The notes under the pieces are model-generated. The model was not told the origin of the DNA. It was given only the letters and a program-made list of their open reading frames with translations, and did not search any database. A DNA stretch of 7,552 nt from Candidatus Omnitrophota bacterium (GTDB lineage: Bacteria > Omnitrophota > Gorgyraeia > Zapsychrales > Zapsychraceae), in the NCBI GenBank assembly GCA_016217585.1, contig JACRHQ010000046.1:1-7552 (forward strand). Direction: 5' to 3'. This document shows, piece by piece, positions 5,645 to 7,552 of this stretch; position 1 is the first letter of the stretch, and each line of letters begins with the position of its first letter. The translations under genes were made by a program, and so were the position numbers.

Positions 5645-6613
5645 ATGGTTTTTTCGCCTGTTATCCCTCACCATCAGATAAAGAGGCCTGTTTTGTGGCC
5701 GGAGGAGTTCCGCCGCCTTGCCCCGCTGGAAGTCGAGATCGGTTTTGGCCTGGGTGAATTTTTGATCCGCAGCGCCGCGGCGCATCCCGGCCGTGATTAT
5801 GTCGGCATTGAGCAGCACTGGGAGAGGATGCACAGGACTCTCGAGAGGATTGCGGAGATGTCAGGGGCGGGTGAACCCGGGTCTTTGCGCAATGTCCGTG
5901 TCCTGAAGATAGACGCGCGGGCGGCCTTTGAACGTTTATTCGTCCCGGAAACCGTCGACCATGTCCATTGCCTTTTCCCGTGCCCCTGGCCCAAGAAAGG
6001 GCACGTCAAACACCGCCTTTTCTCCAACACGTTTTTGAAACTTTTAAACAGCCGCCTTAAAAGAGGCGGCGGCGTGACAATTGTCACGGATTCCGCGCCT
6101 TATCAGGCGTGGATCCGCCGGCAGCTGGACGCCACGGGTTTTGAGCCGGCGTCCCGCATGGTCGGGCCGCGGTATGATACGAAGTTCGAACGTAAATGGC
6201 ATAACGAAGGCCACAAGGAATTCCACGAGCTGGTGCTGACGAAAACCGCCCATGTGGCCGTTCCCCTGAAAGAGGACACGCCTTTGCAGGATTATCAGTT
6301 AAAAGAGTTTGATCCCAAACGTTTCCGGTTTGAAAACCAGCTGGGGCCGGTTTCCGTCATTTTCAAGGAGATGCTTTTTGACCCCGTCAAGGACAAGGCG
6401 ATGGTCCATCTGGTCGTCGCCGAAGAGGAAATGACCCAGCATCTTTGGGTCGCGGTTGTCAGGAGGGGGAAGATATGGCGCGTGTGCAAGGCCGACGGGC
6501 AGAGCGTTTTGCCGACGCCGGGGATAGCGCGGGCCATCGAACTGGTTTGTGAACAGGCCCGCCCGCCGGAGGCGAGGTTCGCCAGGGGCGACCAGGGGCG
6601 GGGCCGGACATGA
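5645..6613 (+). CDS. trmB: tRNA (guanine-N7)-methyltransferase with C-terminal extension
   Basis: SAM-dependent enzyme that makes m7G at position 46 in the tRNA variable loop. The 322 residues include the SAM-binding motif EIGFGLGEFL (31-40), the acidic GIE (54-56), KIDAR (88-92), the signature LFPCPWPKKGHVKHRL (110-125) and DTKFERKWHNEGH (178-190) with the Thr-Lys-Phe-Glu group. The catalytic core ends near 205. About 115 further residues, DTPLQDYQL to the end, form a C-terminal extension; TrmB proteins of thermophiles such as Aquifex also carry one. Two oddities stand out. The signature usually reads FPDPW, but the Asp (E. coli Asp144) is Cys113 here, and E. coli Arg154 aligns with His123, though Arg124 follows at once. 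His120, Thr179 and Glu182 are kept. ATG 5645 has no clear Shine-Dalgarno but starts nine bases after the lipoprotein stop, suggesting translational coupling. It overlaps the next gene by 4 bp. Confidence 0.9.
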   Translation: MVFSPVIPHHQIKRPVLWPEEFRRLAPLEVEIGFGLGEFLIRSAAAHPGRDYVGIEQHWERMHRTLERIAEMSGAGEPGSLRNVRVLKIDARAAFERLFVPETVDHVHCLFPCPWPKKGHVKHRLFSNTFLKLLNSRLKRGGGVTIVTDSAPYQAWIRRQLDATGFEPASRMVGPRYDTKFERKWHNEGHKEFHELVLTKTAHVAVPLKEDTPLQDYQLKEFDPKRFRFENQLGPVSVIFKEMLFDPVKDKAMVHLVVAEEEMTQHLWVAVVRRGKIWRVCKADGQSVLPTPGIARAIELVCEQARPPEARFARGDQGRGRT

Positions 6614-7437
6614 GCGCCGTCAGATCTCTTGTCGTGTTTGTCCTGGCCGTCGGGGTTATTTTAAATCCCTATGCCGCGGACGCCGGGAAAAAGAGCGCGC
6701 GCCGCGCGCCGGGTTGTAAAAGCGTCATCCTGGTCAACAGCACCAAAGGCGCCAGGCTTTATGAAAAAAACGCCGGCAGCAAGATCCTGCCGGCCAGCAC
6801 CGTCAAGGTCATGACGGCGTTATTGGTCATGGAGAGGCTCCCCCTGGAACAGTACGTGACGGTCGGCGCGCGGGCGACCGATGTCCAGCCGAGCAAGCTT
6901 GATTTAAGGCCGGGAGAGCGGTCCAAGGTCAAGGACCGGCTCTACGCCACGCTGCTTAATTCGGCCAATGACGCCAGCGTTGTCCTCGCCGAAGCCGTGG
7001 CCGGGTCCGAAGAGAAATTCGTAGGCCTGATGAACCGGCGCGCCGGGCAGCTTGGGGCCAACGACACGAAATTCGCCAATTCCCACGGACTTCCCAGCGG
7101 CAAGCGCGGCCAGTACACGACGGCCTCTGACATGTCTCTGATCTTCCGCCGGGCGCTTAAGTACAGTTTTTTCCGCGCGGCCATCCAGCACAGGTATAAG
7201 ACGATTTATTCGCAGGACGGCCGCCGGATCGATCTCAAAAGTCATAACAAGATGTTGTTCGCCGGGTGGAAAAAAAATATTTACGGAAAAACAGGGTATA
7301 CCCGCAAGGCGGGCGCCTGTTTTGTCGGCACGGTCAATGACGGCGGGGAGACGTTCATCATCGGCGTCTTTAACTGTACCGACCGGTGGGAATATATCAA
7401 ACGTATCGTTTCAAGCTACGGCGGGATTCCTCTGTAA
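6610..7437 (+). CDS. dacA: D-alanyl-D-alanine carboxypeptidase, peptidase family S11
   Basis: Exported penicillin-binding protein of 275 residues that would remove the terminal D-Ala from peptidoglycan pentapeptides and so limit cross-linking. Residues 6-25 are a signal peptide ending near AADA. All three active-site motifs are intact: Ser63-Thr-Val-Lys66 in ILPASTVKVMTAL, Ser118-Ala-Asn120 in LLNSANDASVVLAE, and Lys227-Thr-Gly229 in IYGKTGYTRKAG. The segment ANSHGLPSGKRGQYTTASDM (156-175) is typical of the family. It is shorter than E. coli PBP5: the C-terminal beta domain and membrane-anchoring amphipathic helix are absent, and the protein ends soon after the transpeptidase-like fold. It may therefore be soluble in the periplasm. 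Start ATG 6610 overlaps the trmB stop as ATGA, and a GGGG-rich stretch lies upstream. The symbol is by family; the exact paralogue is uncertain. Confidence 0.9.
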   Translation: MSAVRSLVVFVLAVGVILNPYAADAGKKSARRAPGCKSVILVNSTKGARLYEKNAGSKILPASTVKVMTALLVMERLPLEQYVTVGARATDVQPSKLDLRPGERSKVKDRLYATLLNSANDASVVLAEAVAGSEEKFVGLMNRRAGQLGANDTKFANSHGLPSGKRGQYTTASDMSLIFRRALKYSFFRAAIQHRYKTIYSQDGRRIDLKSHNKMLFAGWKKNIYGKTGYTRKAGACFVGTVNDGGETFIIGVFNCTDRWEYIKRIVSSYGGIPL

Positions 7438-7469
7438 TGTCATTGGATGCTTTAGTTGAGAATCTTTTA

Positions 7470-7498
7470 TAGAAATTTCAGGCAAAACATGTTATCCT
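7470..7498 (+). promoter_or_regulatory. Candidate extended -10 promoter for the next gene
   Basis: TAGAAA (7470-7475), 17 bp, then TATCCT (7493-7498), preceded by TG at 7490-7491 as in extended -10 promoters. Both hexamers match four of six. Transcription would start near 7505 and leave a leader of about 30 bases. The AT-rich gap 7438-7533 shows no terminator hairpin and nothing else I can name. Confidence 0.4.
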
Positions 7499-7533
7499 TT
7501 TAAAGTTGTTTAATCAAATTAAGGGAGGGAAAA

Positions 7534-7552
7534 ATGGAAAATCGGTTCTTTA
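7534..7552 (+). CDS. Start of an unidentified gene, cut by the window edge
   Basis: ATG at 7534 begins MENRFF and runs off the window. A strong Shine-Dalgarno, AAGGGAGGG (7521-7529), lies about five bases upstream, so the start is credible. Six codons are too few to say what it encodes. Confidence 0.6.

Overview
The window looks like chromosomal DNA from a moderately GC-rich, diderm (Gram-negative-type) bacterium. The evidence is a lipobox protein, an exported HtrA-type protease and two peptidoglycan enzymes. The elongated TrmB, the FIST protein beside a histidine kinase and the palindromic intergenic repeats would fit a candidate phylum of the PVC group such as Omnitrophota. That placement is a guess from gene style, not from a marker gene.

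Layout. Positions 1-2602 (minus strand) hold a two-gene signalling operon: a FIST-domain sensor protein (2602-1415), then a membrane histidine kinase (1398 to the window edge, C-terminus cut off). Positions 2603-2747 are a compact regulatory region with two promoters on opposite strands whose -10 boxes overlap. One fires left into the FIST-kinase operon, the other right into tRNA-Glu(CTC) at 2748-2822. After the tRNA comes a hairpin-rich element of about 90 bp, bracketed by two copies of the last bases of the tRNA gene. It ends at the ribosome binding site of the most striking gene (2945-4234): an exported trypsin-like HtrA/Deg protease in which the usual PDZ domain is replaced by a complete small heat-shock protein (Hsp20/alpha-crystallin) module.

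Positions 4261-5070 (minus) encode an UppP/BacA undecaprenyl-diphosphatase, convergent with the protease gene. Rightward from 5216 runs a tight three-gene cluster: a small BamE-like lipoprotein, a TrmB tRNA m7G46 methyltransferase with a long C-terminal extension, and a short D-Ala-D-Ala carboxypeptidase that overlaps trmB by 4 bp. After an AT-rich gap with a candidate promoter, a further gene begins at 7534 and leaves the window.

How the genes fit together. Cell-envelope upkeep recurs: lipid-carrier recycling (UppP), peptidoglycan trimming (carboxypeptidase), envelope protein quality control (protease-Hsp20) and a lipoprotein. The FIST-kinase pair is a sensory input with no response regulator in view. 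The protease-Hsp20 fusion is the best candidate for something not well described: a single exported polypeptide joining an ATP-independent holdase to a protease.
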